Assembly (NCBI GenBank): GCA_026705345.1
Contig: JAPPAV010000142.1
Span: forward strand, 1 to 64,000
Direction of reading: 5' to 3'
Source: Gammaproteobacteria bacterium
GTDB taxonomy: Bacteria > Pseudomonadota > Gammaproteobacteria > Pseudomonadales > Azotimanducaceae
Length of the DNA: 64,000 nt
The position numbers and the translations under genes were made by a program. Each line of letters begins with the position of its first letter. Within the stretch, counting starts at the first letter, position 1. The notes under the pieces were generated by a model that made no database searches, was not told where the DNA came from, and worked only from the letters and a program-made list of their open reading frames with translations. Shown here piece after piece: positions 10,201 to 19,350 of the stretch.

Positions 10201-10338
10201 CCGATGGCGCGTTCGATCATCGGGGGATTGACGTTCGCGACGGCGATAACGCTTCTCCTGACGCCGCTGTTGTTCGTCCATTTCGACAACTTGAAGCGCG
10301 GTGCCCGCATGTTCTGGCGAAGCGCCCTCCCCGCTTGA
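7285..10338 (+). CDS. RND efflux transporter permease 2
   Basis: 1017 residues. It starts inside the stop codon of permease 1 (4-bp ATGA overlap). It has the same 12-TM, two-porter-domain plan but is clearly divergent from its neighbour. Characteristic segments are VEQYPEQESSYIGIGIPYG in the first porter domain, the TM4 pair Asp398-Asn399 (again Asp-Asn), LMGALFESALFPSAVLFS and LAGIVVNNGIVLLNRVF. A glycine-rich stretch (GGRGWSRDGGGG) lies in the second periplasmic loop. It probably assembles with permease 1 and the adaptor. Alternatively it is an independent homotrimer sharing the adaptor. Confidence 0.9.
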   Translation: MIVSRAAIRRPVTVGMVFIGLVIVGAFAGLRMAVEQYPEQESSYIGIGIPYGSTSTQEVERNVTRPVEEILSTMGGIDRMYSRTRTGRVWVSMQLDDGADVAAKGIEAKELVESIRHRLPDDIRHIQLGGWDDGEDAPILSFVIAAPNLDQEDAWRLLDARVRMVLERVPGVNSVHLFGAKQQYVRIALDAGRLEAHGLDVLDVQRRLRDENFYLSAGSIDLARLETQVRPLGRFDGLDDILDLPVRPGLSVGDIATVEYVPRDEADQRRLNGDDALGVSVYKKPEANLVAVAHDVRDAMDQAAQDPELADASFLTVSDQAEPVLRSLENLIQNGVIGGALSAIVLLAFIRRLFPTFLIAATVPLALVATLGAMYFAGLTLNVLSLVGLMLAVGLLVDNAVVVSESIALKRRDHGLSPFEAADRGVTEVGLAITAGTLTTIVVFVPTLFLEMVGTTTAMRNVAIPLCTSIAASLVIATTLIPSLLARMPEGRGEPRHRVFERLGNGYERIVLFTLRHRYSALLVAALIAAAGWWGYTQLDVDMEPEEDSQTLQLRFWVRGTIALERMEAIVDEVEASIMGSREELGIGDVSTTFDYDRADVYINMREDAPYAAPVVKDRILAMMPAVPNVNFYFRSSRGGRGWSRDGGGGMGVRLIGDSTEQLLPIAEAVIAVLETLPYLSNVHTESESGRMELAVQLRPEQAGQFGVTAENLARSISVALAGVQMRRGLDQGGWEDNIHLEIEDRENIQLEDLKRLPIFVPGGGTVALEAVADLQFRPALGGIRRENRETAATVEFDLRQIAPMEAGQRVEAVMRNFEMPTGYRWEMGRDFDYEAEQFRDMLIMIGAAILLVYMLMGALFESALFPSAVLFSIAYSAVGVMLFLWATDTPLTQMAMVGMVLLAGIVVNNGIVLLNRVFQLMREGRTREEAIVQAGRDRLRPILMTAATTVAGLLPLAVGDVRIGGSGESYMPMARSIIGGLTFATAITLLLTPLLFVHFDNLKRGARMFWRSALPA

Positions 10339-10434
10339 ATCGCCATCTGCGATCCGCCAACCGCATCTTTCGTTTGACCCCGGCGGTTGATCGGGGCCAT
10401 TCTTGCGACTGACGTCGCCGTCCCTAGGGGGGGG

Positions 10435-11340
10435 ATGGATCTGAACCGGGCGCGGCCCGGCCAAGGATCATGGACGAACACAACGCGATGGACTGCTTCG
10501 GGGACTCGGTTCCGGTCGGCTCTCCGGGTCTTCGTCGTGCTGATTTCGGTGGCGGTGTTCGTCGCCGGCGCTCGGGGCCACGGTGACCGCAACGAACATC
10601 TAGCCAATCTCGACGCGAAGATCGAGGCCAGTCCGGACGCCGTCAAGCTACTGCTCGAACGTTCCGCCGCCCATCGTCGGCTCGGTCACTACAAAGCATC
10701 ACTCGCCGACTTGGACCGCGTGCTCGCACTTTCGCCCGACCATCACCAAGTCCACTATCTGCGCGGACTCACGCACCTTCGTGGCGGCAAACTCTGCGAA
10801 GCGGAAGTCGCGTTGAGACGCTACCTCGAATCCGTTCCGGAGAGCCCCTCGGGGCGCACTGCGCTAGCCGAGTCCCTCGCCGGGCAAGGCCGATACCTGG
10901 CTGCTGCCGGCGAGTACACGCTGGCCATCGCCGCGCAGCCGACCCCAATACCCGACCATTATCTCGCTCGTGCGAAGGCCTTCAGGGCAGCGGGACAACC
11001 AGACCTTGCTGTCGAAGGACTGCACGAGGGCATGTCGTCGATCGGACCTCTCCTCACGATGCAGAGACTCGCGATCGAGATCGAACTCGATCGCGGCAAC
11101 CACGCCGGGGCGATTGCGCGCATCGACGGGGTGCTTAGCAAGGCGCCCCGAAAGGAATCCTGGCTCGTCGACAAGGGCAGGATTCTCGCTTCCATCGGAC
11201 GCCAAACCGATGCCCTAGATGCCTTCCGGCTTGCGAGAACGGCCATGAACGCGCTCCCGCCCCGTGTGCGGTCAACGCCGGCGATGACCGAGCTCCGCGC
11301 GACCATCTCGACCCACTTGGACAAGGACACCTATCCATGA
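10435..11340 (+). CDS. exported TPR-repeat protein
   Basis: 301 residues from the ATG at 10435, which follows a run of G that can serve as ribosome-binding site; the frame is open further upstream. A signal peptide or anchor (LRVFVVLISVAVFVAGARG) lies near residues 30-50. About five to six tetratricopeptide-like helical pairs follow, for example ERSAAHRRLGHYKASLADLD and HYLARAKAFRAAGQPDLAVE. The role is probably a periplasmic protein-protein scaffold. Its TGA overlaps the start of the giant phosphatase gene by ATGA, so the two are translated together and likely act together. Confidence 0.7.
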   Translation: MDLNRARPGQGSWTNTTRWTASGTRFRSALRVFVVLISVAVFVAGARGHGDRNEHLANLDAKIEASPDAVKLLLERSAAHRRLGHYKASLADLDRVLALSPDHHQVHYLRGLTHLRGGKLCEAEVALRRYLESVPESPSGRTALAESLAGQGRYLAAAGEYTLAIAAQPTPIPDHYLARAKAFRAAGQPDLAVEGLHEGMSSIGPLLTMQRLAIEIELDRGNHAGAIARIDGVLSKAPRKESWLVDKGRILASIGRQTDALDAFRLARTAMNALPPRVRSTPAMTELRATISTHLDKDTYP

Positions 11341-14300
11341 GACACCGAACCGCCTCTTCCAATGGCACTCGCCTCGCCTCAATCCCCGCGTTGGCCGTCG
11401 CGGCGACCGTCTTTGCCTTCGCGTTGCCGAGCGCATACGGCGAAGAGCTGATTGCGCGGGGTGCTGACTGGCGGTACCTGGACGACGGCTCCGACCAGGG
11501 TACCGCTTGGCGGGAAACGGATTTCGACGACGCCGGCTGGGAGTCGGGCGCGGCCCGGCTCGGGTTCGGCGGCGATGGCGAGGTGACCGAACTCGACAGC
11601 GGCCACATCACCTACTACTTCCGGCATTCCATCACCGTCGACAACCCGGACGACATCGCCAGACTCAAGCTCGCCATCGTCCGCGACGACGGCGCCGTGG
11701 TGTACCTAAACGGCACCGAGGTCTATCGAACCAACATGCCGAGCGGGACGATTTCCTACGAGACCCTCGCATCGACCGCGACCGAAGACGACACGTACTA
11801 CGAGCACTCATTCGACCCGTCCGGTCTGGTGGCCGGGACGAATGTCATCGCGGTCGAGGTCCACCAAAGCAGCGCGACAAGCTCGGACGTCGGTTTCGAC
11901 TTCTCACTCGAAACCACCGACACCACGCCGGGTGAACTCATCTCGGTGGGCTCGACCTGGTCCTATCTCGACGACGGGAGCGACCAGGGGACGGCGTGGC
12001 GGGAGCTGGACTTCGACGACTCCGGCTGGGAGTCCGGGGCGGCACAACTGGGCTTTGGCGACGGCGACGAGACAACGGTTCTCTCAAGCGGCCATATCGC
12101 CTACTACTTTCGTCGCGAAATCACCATCGACAACCCCGACGACATCGCGGGGCTCGCGCTGTCCATTCTGAGAGACGACGGCGCCGTCGTGTACCTCAAC
12201 GGCACCGAGGTCTATCGAACCAACATGCCCGGGGGCACGATCGGCTACCTTACCCGCGCCTCGAGTGCCGTCGAAACCAACCAGTTCTTCGAGCACGAGT
12301 TCGAGTCCACGGGCCTAGTTGCCGGGACGAACGTCATCGCCGTCCAGGTACACCAAGCCAGCCTGTCAAGCTCGGACGTCAGCTTCGACTTCTCCCTCGA
12401 GACCACGGAAATCGCGCCGGGCGCCCACGACCTCGTGTCGTTGGGTTCGACGTGGTCCTATCTCGATGACGGAACCGACCAGGGGACGGCGTGGCGCGAG
12501 CCGGACTTCGACGATTCCGCCTGGGAATCCGGCCCCGCGCAGCTCGGCTTCGGGGAAGACGACGAGGAGACCGTCATCACCCGCGGCGCCACCACGTTCT
12601 ACTTCCGGCACGACTTCAACATCGACATCACCGGCATCGTTGGGCTCGAAGTCAATCTGCGTCGCGACGACGGCGCCATCGTCTATCTCAACGGCACCGA
12701 GATAGTCCGCTCCAACATGCCCGCCGGGGAAGTCAACTACCAGACGTTTGCCTACAACGCCTCGGACGACGGGCAGAATATCCATACCTACACCGTGTCC
12801 ACCGACTCGCTCGAGGATGGTGACAACGTGCTGGCGGTCGAAGTTCACCAGGTCAACGCGACCAGTTCCGATCTGAGCTTCGATCTCAGCTTGGTGAAGA
12901 TCGTCGAGTCCCTGAACCCCGAACTGGTCCGGGGACCGTACCTGCAGATGGGGACGCCGTCGTCGATGATCGTCCGCTGGCGCACCGACGGATTCACCGA
13001 TACGAAACTCTCCTACGGGACGGCGGTCGGCAGCCTCGACACGACCATTGAGATAGCGACCTTGACCAACGAGCACGAAATCTCGATCACGGGCCTCGAT
13101 AGCGCTACGAAGTACTTCTATGAAATCGGCAATGCGGCGACGACGTTCGCGGGCAACGATGCCGACCACTTCTTCAAGACCTCGCCCCCGAAGGGGTCGA
13201 AGGAACCCGTTCGGATCTGGGTGATCGGCGACTCGGGACAGTGCGCCGTCGACACCCAAGGCTGTCAGGACGCCATGGCCGTCATGGACGAGTATCTCCA
13301 ATGGACGGAGGAGAACGGCGGCCGGCTGGCCGACATCATGCTCCTCCTGGGCGACAACGCCTACAACGACGGGACCGACAGCGAGTACACGAAGGGGCTC
13401 TTCGAGTCGTTCGGCAAGGCCCTTCGCAATCACGTCCTCTGGCCCGCCCCGGGCAACCACGAGTTCGGCGCCTCCGATTCCCCCTCGCAATCGGGGCCCT
13501 ACTACGAGGCGTTTACCCTTCCCAAGGACGCCGAGGCCGGCGGTGTGGCCAGCGGAACCGAAGCCTACTACTCCTACGACTTCGGCAACGTCCATCTCGT
13601 CGCATTGGACTCCCACGACACCGACCGGACAGCCCCCGATTCACCGCAAACCAATATCTGCCCCGGCGACGGCACGGGGGGCGCCATGTACAACTGGCTG
13701 TGCGAAGACCTGGCCGCGACCACCCAGGATTTCATCATCAGCTACTGGCACCACCCGCCCTACACGAAGGGATCCCACGACTCGGATCAGCGCCTCGACT
13801 CGAGCGGGCGGATGCACGACATGCGGGAACGGTTCCTGCCGGCGCTCGAACACCACGGCGCGGATCTGAACCTCACCGGCCACAGCCATTCCTACGAGCG
13901 TTCCGTACTGCTCGACGGGCACTACGGGCAATCGACGACGTACCGGGAGGCCACCCACGCCAAGGATGCCTCTTCGGGCGACCCCGAAAGCGGCGGCTAC
14001 ACAAAGGATGACGATGCCAACCAGGGTGCCATCTACTCGGTCGTGGGGAGTTCATCGAAAAGGACGGGAACGTTGACGCAGCACCCCGTCATGACCTCCT
14101 GGCATTGGCTCGTCGGATCGGCGGTCATCGACATCGACGGGGCGCAGATGGATGCGTATTTCATCGACGGGGAGGGAACGGTTCGCGACGAATACCGTTT
14201 GTCCAAGAACATCGACAGCGATGGCGACGGCGTACTCGACAACGACGACAATTGCCCGACGGTCGCGAACGAGGATCAGACGGACACCGACTCCGACGGC

Positions 14301-17300
14301 GAGGGCGATGCCTGCGACAACGACGACGACGATGACGGCGTTGTCGACGCAGACGACGCCTACCCCCTCGACGCCACGAGAAGCGTCGACGAAACACCTC
14401 CCGAGATCAGCGTTTCGGACTTCACGGTCGAGGCGAAGTTCCCGGCCGGCATCAATCTGACGCCGCCGGTCTATGGCGATCACGTCACCGTGTCGGACGA
14501 TGCCGACGCGGTGGATCAGATCGCCGTCTCGACGAGCCCCTTGAGCCCGGTTGGGCTCGGCGAGCACACGGTGACGTTCACGGCGACCGACCGTGCCGGC
14601 AATTCGGCATCGGCGACGGCCATGGTCACCGTGGTGGACTCGACGCCGCCGGTGATCCACGCCCCGGACACGGTGACGATCAACCTGTTCACCACCGACG
14701 CGGGCGTGTTCCTGCCCGCCACACTGATCGCCAAGGACTCGACGTGGCGCTACCTCGACGACGGCAGCGACCAGGGAACGGCCTGGCGCGAGGCGGACTT
14801 CGACGATTCGGGCTGGTCAAGCGGCGCCGCGCAGCTCGGCTTCAACGAAGGCGACGAGGCAACCCTCATCGACTCCGGGCACATCACCTACTACTTCCGC
14901 CACGAATTCTCGGCCACGAACGCCGCCTCGGTCGAGGCGCTGGCCATCGAGTTGCTGCGCGACGACGGCGCCGTGATCTACCTCAACGGCACCGAGATCC
15001 ACCGCTCGAACATGCCGGAAGGCGACATCGACTACCAGACGAGGGCGAGCGCGGCCGTTGGCGGCGATGACGAGGATACATACTTTCCCGCGAAGGTCGC
15101 CGCGGATTCGCTCCGGGACGGCGAAAACGTGCTCGCGGTCGAGGTCCATCAAAGCTCAAGCACCAGTTCCGACGTCAGCTTCAATTTCGGACTTGATGCG
15201 GCTCTGGCCGATACCGACATCGTCCAGGCCGGTGCCACCTGGCGTTACCTCGACGACGGCAGCGACCAGGGAACCGACTGGCGGGGGGCCGAATTCGACG
15301 ATTCGGCTTGGTCCAGCGGGCCAGCGGAACTGGGCTTCGGCGAAGACGACGAGGCCACCGAGCTCACCTCGGGGCATATCACCTACTACTTCCGGCACGC
15401 GTTCAGCGTGGAAGACCCCGCGGCAGTCACCGACTTGAGGCTGTATCTCAAGCGCGACGACGGCGCGGTGGTGTACCTGAACGGCACCGAGGTCGCCCGC
15501 GACAACCTCCCGGATGGCGAAATCGGCTTCGAGACCCGTGCCGACAATGCAGCGGACGACGGCAACAACTTCCACGAGTTCGCGCTCGACGAAGCCGGAC
15601 TCATGGCAGGCGAAAACCTGCTCGCCGTCGAGGTTCACCAAGTCAGCAGCGGAAGTTCAGACCTGAGTTTCGACCTCCGCATGACCAACGTCGCCGAAGC
15701 GCCCGAGAGCGGGGTGGCCGCTTCGAGCGCGGCCAAGGTGCAGCGGTTCGTCGATTCCGTCACCGCGACGGACACGGTCGACACGGATGTCCAGTTGGTC
15801 AATGACCTGCCCGGCAGCCTGACCATCGACGCGGAGATCGACGTGGTGTTCACCGCCACCGACGATTCGGGCAACCAGACGACCATGACGGTTACGGTCC
15901 TGACGAAGATCGGCCCGGATCTCACCGTGCCGGACGACATCACCGTGGTCTCGCCGGACAGGGCCGCGGTGTCGAGCGATGTTCAGGCCATTGCGGACTT
16001 CCTTGCCGGCGCCACCGCCACCGACCAGGACGGCAACCCGCTCGACGTCACCCACGACGCCGGCGACACCTTCGACCTCGGCACCACCACCGTGACCTTC
16101 TCGGCCACGGACTCCCTCGACCGGACGGCCGAGGAGGCGGCGACTGTCACGGTCGGCACCGACGGCGACGGCGACGGGGTGCTGGACGACGACGACAACT
16201 GCCCAGGGGTTTTGAACAGCGGCCAGACCGATACCGATTTGGACGGGGAAGGAAACGCCTGCGACACGGACGACGACGACGACGGCACGCTCGACGTGGA
16301 CGACGCCTATCCCCTCGATCCGAACCGCAGCGTCAGAGAAACCGACGGCGTGGAGACGGATGATCACTACGTGCTGATGTTCCCCGCGGCGGCGGACCCG
16401 AATCTTCAGGGCTTCGCGCGCGTCATCAACCACTCCGCCGAGGCGGGTACGGTCGAGATCGAGGCCATCGACGACCAGGGAATGTCGTTCGGCCCTGTAT
16501 CCCTGGAGATCGACGCCGACGAGACCGTCCACTTCAATTCCAGCGACTTGGAGAACGGCAACTCGGCGAAGGGTCTGGCGATGGGCACGGGTTCCGGGGA
16601 CGGCGATTGGCGGCTGGTGCTCTCGACCGATCTCGACATCGAGGCGCTTGCGTATATCCGCACGCCCGCCGACGGATTCCTGACCTCGATGCACGATCTT
16701 GTCCTCGAGGGCGAAGACGGTCGACATCGCGTGCCGATATTCAATCCCGGAAGCAACCTCGACCAAGTGAGCCGGCTGCGGTTGATCAATCCCGGCGAGG
16801 CGACCGCCACGGTCACGATCACGGGAATCGACGGAGCAGGCGAGTCGCCGGGCGGCGAGGTACAGGTCTCCGTTGCCGCCAACGCCTCGACGACTCTCGA
16901 TGCGACCGAGCTGGAGTCCGTCGGGAACGATGACGGATTGGGCGACGGCGCAGGCAAGTGGCAGCTGTTCGTCGAATCCGACACGCCAATCCAGGTCATG
17001 AACCTCATGGCGCTCGCCCAGACGGGCCACCTCACGAACCTGTCGACGGCGCCGGCCAACGTGGACGAGGCCGGGCACACCGTGCCGATGTTCCCCGCGG
17101 CTTCGGACGCCCTGGGCCGGCAAGGGTTCGTTCGCGTCATCAACCACTCCGCCGAGGCGGGCGAGGTGTCGATAGACGCCTTCGACGACACGGATCGGGA
17201 CTACCCGACGTCGACGTTGACGTTGGCCGCCAACGAGACGAAGCACTTCAACTCGAACGATCTGGAAGCGGGCAACGAGGACAAGGGGCTAGCCGGTGGA

Positions 17301-17777
17301 ACGGGCGCGGGCGAGGGAGACTGGCGCCTCCTGCTCTCAAGCGAACTGGATATCGAGGTGCTTGCGTATATCCGCACGACCACGGACGGCTTCCTGACGG
17401 CGATGCACGACACGGTGCCCCTCGAGGACGACCGGTATCGGGTGCCGACATTCAATCCAGGCTCGAATACAAGCCAGGTCAGTCAGCTGCGGCTGGTCAA
17501 CGCGGGCGACGCGACCGCCGAGGTCACGATCCGGGGCATCGACGGCCAGGGTGCACAGTCCGCAGGCAGCGCCTCTGTCTCCGTGTCTCCCGGGACATCG
17601 CGGACTCTCACGGCGCAGCAACTGGAAGACGGTGCCGACGACCTCGAAGGCGCACTCGGGGATGGAGCAGGCAAGTGGCAGCTGATCGTGGAGTCCGAGC
17701 AGCCGATCATGGTGATGAGCCTGCTGTCGAGCCCCACGGGGCACCTGACCAACCTGTCCACGGCGCCGGTACCGTAA
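11337..17777 (+). CDS. giant secreted multidomain protein with purple-acid-phosphatase-type metallophosphoesterase
   Basis: 2146 residues with an N-terminal signal peptide. Domain order by rough residue position: three copies of a beta-rich module of about 155 residues (37-198, 201-358, 365-521; hallmarks YLDDGSDQGTAWR, RDDGAVVYLNGTE, AVEVHQ); a purple-acid-phosphatase N-domain (525-615); metallophosphoesterase (625-950) with GDSG, GDNAY, GNHE, WHHPPY and GHSH, the full dinuclear-metal set including the Tyr ligand; thrombospondin type 3-like Asp-rich Ca repeats (959-1018); a HYR/Ig-like domain (1022-1108); two more copies of the beta module (1130-1288, 1295-1451); a second HYR-like region; a second Asp-rich Ca repeat (1609-1668); and two copies of a C-terminal module of about 230 residues (1677-1908, 1912-2146). 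It is predicted to be extracellular and Ca-stabilised and to release phosphate from organic phosphates. It is coupled to the upstream TPR gene. Confidence 0.85.
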   Translation: MRHRTASSNGTRLASIPALAVAATVFAFALPSAYGEELIARGADWRYLDDGSDQGTAWRETDFDDAGWESGAARLGFGGDGEVTELDSGHITYYFRHSITVDNPDDIARLKLAIVRDDGAVVYLNGTEVYRTNMPSGTISYETLASTATEDDTYYEHSFDPSGLVAGTNVIAVEVHQSSATSSDVGFDFSLETTDTTPGELISVGSTWSYLDDGSDQGTAWRELDFDDSGWESGAAQLGFGDGDETTVLSSGHIAYYFRREITIDNPDDIAGLALSILRDDGAVVYLNGTEVYRTNMPGGTIGYLTRASSAVETNQFFEHEFESTGLVAGTNVIAVQVHQASLSSSDVSFDFSLETTEIAPGAHDLVSLGSTWSYLDDGTDQGTAWREPDFDDSAWESGPAQLGFGEDDEETVITRGATTFYFRHDFNIDITGIVGLEVNLRRDDGAIVYLNGTEIVRSNMPAGEVNYQTFAYNASDDGQNIHTYTVSTDSLEDGDNVLAVEVHQVNATSSDLSFDLSLVKIVESLNPELVRGPYLQMGTPSSMIVRWRTDGFTDTKLSYGTAVGSLDTTIEIATLTNEHEISITGLDSATKYFYEIGNAATTFAGNDADHFFKTSPPKGSKEPVRIWVIGDSGQCAVDTQGCQDAMAVMDEYLQWTEENGGRLADIMLLLGDNAYNDGTDSEYTKGLFESFGKALRNHVLWPAPGNHEFGASDSPSQSGPYYEAFTLPKDAEAGGVASGTEAYYSYDFGNVHLVALDSHDTDRTAPDSPQTNICPGDGTGGAMYNWLCEDLAATTQDFIISYWHHPPYTKGSHDSDQRLDSSGRMHDMRERFLPALEHHGADLNLTGHSHSYERSVLLDGHYGQSTTYREATHAKDASSGDPESGGYTKDDDANQGAIYSVVGSSSKRTGTLTQHPVMTSWHWLVGSAVIDIDGAQMDAYFIDGEGTVRDEYRLSKNIDSDGDGVLDNDDNCPTVANEDQTDTDSDGEGDACDNDDDDDGVVDADDAYPLDATRSVDETPPEISVSDFTVEAKFPAGINLTPPVYGDHVTVSDDADAVDQIAVSTSPLSPVGLGEHTVTFTATDRAGNSASATAMVTVVDSTPPVIHAPDTVTINLFTTDAGVFLPATLIAKDSTWRYLDDGSDQGTAWREADFDDSGWSSGAAQLGFNEGDEATLIDSGHITYYFRHEFSATNAASVEALAIELLRDDGAVIYLNGTEIHRSNMPEGDIDYQTRASAAVGGDDEDTYFPAKVAADSLRDGENVLAVEVHQSSSTSSDVSFNFGLDAALADTDIVQAGATWRYLDDGSDQGTDWRGAEFDDSAWSSGPAELGFGEDDEATELTSGHITYYFRHAFSVEDPAAVTDLRLYLKRDDGAVVYLNGTEVARDNLPDGEIGFETRADNAADDGNNFHEFALDEAGLMAGENLLAVEVHQVSSGSSDLSFDLRMTNVAEAPESGVAASSAAKVQRFVDSVTATDTVDTDVQLVNDLPGSLTIDAEIDVVFTATDDSGNQTTMTVTVLTKIGPDLTVPDDITVVSPDRAAVSSDVQAIADFLAGATATDQDGNPLDVTHDAGDTFDLGTTTVTFSATDSLDRTAEEAATVTVGTDGDGDGVLDDDDNCPGVLNSGQTDTDLDGEGNACDTDDDDDGTLDVDDAYPLDPNRSVRETDGVETDDHYVLMFPAAADPNLQGFARVINHSAEAGTVEIEAIDDQGMSFGPVSLEIDADETVHFNSSDLENGNSAKGLAMGTGSGDGDWRLVLSTDLDIEALAYIRTPADGFLTSMHDLVLEGEDGRHRVPIFNPGSNLDQVSRLRLINPGEATATVTITGIDGAGESPGGEVQVSVAANASTTLDATELESVGNDDGLGDGAGKWQLFVESDTPIQVMNLMALAQTGHLTNLSTAPANVDEAGHTVPMFPAASDALGRQGFVRVINHSAEAGEVSIDAFDDTDRDYPTSTLTLAANETKHFNSNDLEAGNEDKGLAGGTGAGEGDWRLLLSSELDIEVLAYIRTTTDGFLTAMHDTVPLEDDRYRVPTFNPGSNTSQVSQLRLVNAGDATAEVTIRGIDGQGAQSAGSASVSVSPGTSRTLTAQQLEDGADDLEGALGDGAGKWQLIVESEQPIMVMSLLSSPTGHLTNLSTAPVP

Positions 17778-17813
17778 CGTGCGGCCCCCAGCGAGGTTCC
17801 GCCACAGACGCGC

Positions 17814-17847
17814 CGTAGGGGACGGGCTTGTCCCGCCCCGCGCCGTG
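17814..17847 (+). repeat. REP-like half element
   Basis: CGTAGGGGACGGG-CTTGT-CCCGCCCCGCG is the left half of the composite repeat, placed 37 bp after the phosphatase stop codon. The right half with CCCCTACG is not recognisable. It can form a hairpin downstream of the gene. Confidence 0.6.
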
Positions 17848-18011
17848 CGAACGGAGCCGTGAACAACGGGTTTAGGCAAGGGCGCACCCTAGTAGGCATG
17901 GAGAGTCGCGTCGACATGGAGTAGGGTTGGGGTTGTCGATCGCGGCGCAATCGGCACGGGCCGCTGGCCCGCGGTCGGTTGCCGGCGCGATCCATGAACG
18001 GGGTGGCCGAC

Positions 18012-19340
18012 ATGTACGTCACCGGCAAGGCAATCGACCGGCGTACATTCCTCAAGGGAGCGGGAGCGTCCGTCGCGCTGCCGTTCCTCACTGCGATGGT
18101 CCCGGCCTTGAAGGCCTCCGCGGCGACTCGCCCCAAGCCCCGCATCGGCTTCTTCTACGTGCCCAATGGCATCCACCCGCCTAGCTTCCACCCGCCGGGC
18201 GAAGGCGGAACGGATTACCGGTTCACACCCGTCCTCGAACCCCTTGCGTCGATCCGCGAGCACGTTACCGTCGTTACCGGCCTCAGCAACATCGCCACGG
18301 CCCGGGGCGGCGGGGGACATTCCAGTGCGCATTCCGGGTGGCTGAACGGCGCACCCTCCAAGCAGACCGAAGGCTCCGATATCCGGGCCGGCAAGACCCT
18401 CGACCAGTACGCTGCCGATCATCTCGGCCGGGACACGATTCTTCGTTCCCTGGAACTCACCACCGAAGACAGCATCGTCGCCGGACTGTGCGAACTCGGC
18501 TATAGCTGCGTGTACCGGAACTCGACCTCGTGGCTCACGCCGACAACCCCTCTGCCCCACGAGAACAACCCGCGGGCCGTCTTCGAGCGTTTGTTCGGCA
18601 CGGAGGCAACGCCCGAGGCCCGAGCCCGCGAACTCGCCAACGACCGCAGCATCCTGGACTCCGTCGCCGAGGAGATGTCGCGGCTCCAACGTCGGCTCGG
18701 CGTCGGCGACCGGCGAACCGTCGGCGACTACATGGGTGCCATCCGAGACGTCGAGTCGAGGATCCAGAAGATCGAAAAGAACCAGAAGGACGCGGTCGGA
18801 TCGGGCTACGAGCGGCCAACGGGTATCCCCGATGACTTCAGGGACCACATCAGGATCCTGTTCGATCTGCTCGTGCTCGCCTACCGGGGCGATATCACTC
18901 GCGTAAGCTGCACGCAGATCGGACGCGAGAACGGCAATCGCAGCTATCCCTGGGTCGGCGTCAACGGCGGCCACCACGCGATCACCCATCACGGCAACGA
19001 TCCGGTGAAGATCCAGCAACAGGTGACGATCGACACCTACCACATGACGCTTTTCAAGGACTTCGTGGAGACGTTGCGCGATATCCCGGACGGCGACGGT
19101 TCCCTCCTCGATCAATCGCTCTTGATGTACGGCTGCGGTCTGGGGGACGGCAATACCCACAGTTTCAGCAACCTGCCCGTGGTGATTGCAGGCGGCGCGA
19201 TGGGCAATCACAAGGGCGGCCGGCACCTTGTCTATCCGATGGATACGCCGCTCATGAACGCCGGCGTCACGCTGCTCGACAAGGTCGGCGTCCACGTGGA
19301 CCGGATCGGCGACAGTACCGGGCGTCTGGCCCACCTCTAA
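18012..19340 (+). CDS. Tat-exported DUF1552 family protein
   Basis: 442 residues from the ATG at 18012, preceded by GGGGTGG at a suitable distance; an in-frame ATG at 17994 is an alternative. The N-terminus carries the twin-arginine motif DRRTFLKG followed by a hydrophobic stretch (ASVALPFLTAMV), so export of a folded, possibly cofactor-containing protein is expected. The body matches the DUF1552 family, recognised from the opening KPRIGFFYVPNGIHPPSF and the central YRGDITRVSCTQIGRENGNR and GGHHAITHHG segments. The family function is not established; it commonly accompanies cytochrome-like DUF1587/1592/1595 proteins, none of which is in this window. An ankyrin-repeat gene follows after 10 bp. 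Confidence 0.8.
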   Translation: MYVTGKAIDRRTFLKGAGASVALPFLTAMVPALKASAATRPKPRIGFFYVPNGIHPPSFHPPGEGGTDYRFTPVLEPLASIREHVTVVTGLSNIATARGGGGHSSAHSGWLNGAPSKQTEGSDIRAGKTLDQYAADHLGRDTILRSLELTTEDSIVAGLCELGYSCVYRNSTSWLTPTTPLPHENNPRAVFERLFGTEATPEARARELANDRSILDSVAEEMSRLQRRLGVGDRRTVGDYMGAIRDVESRIQKIEKNQKDAVGSGYERPTGIPDDFRDHIRILFDLLVLAYRGDITRVSCTQIGRENGNRSYPWVGVNGGHHAITHHGNDPVKIQQQVTIDTYHMTLFKDFVETLRDIPDGDGSLLDQSLLMYGCGLGDGNTHSFSNLPVVIAGGAMGNHKGGRHLVYPMDTPLMNAGVTLLDKVGVHVDRIGDSTGRLAHL

Positions 19341-19350
19341 GGACCTTGCG

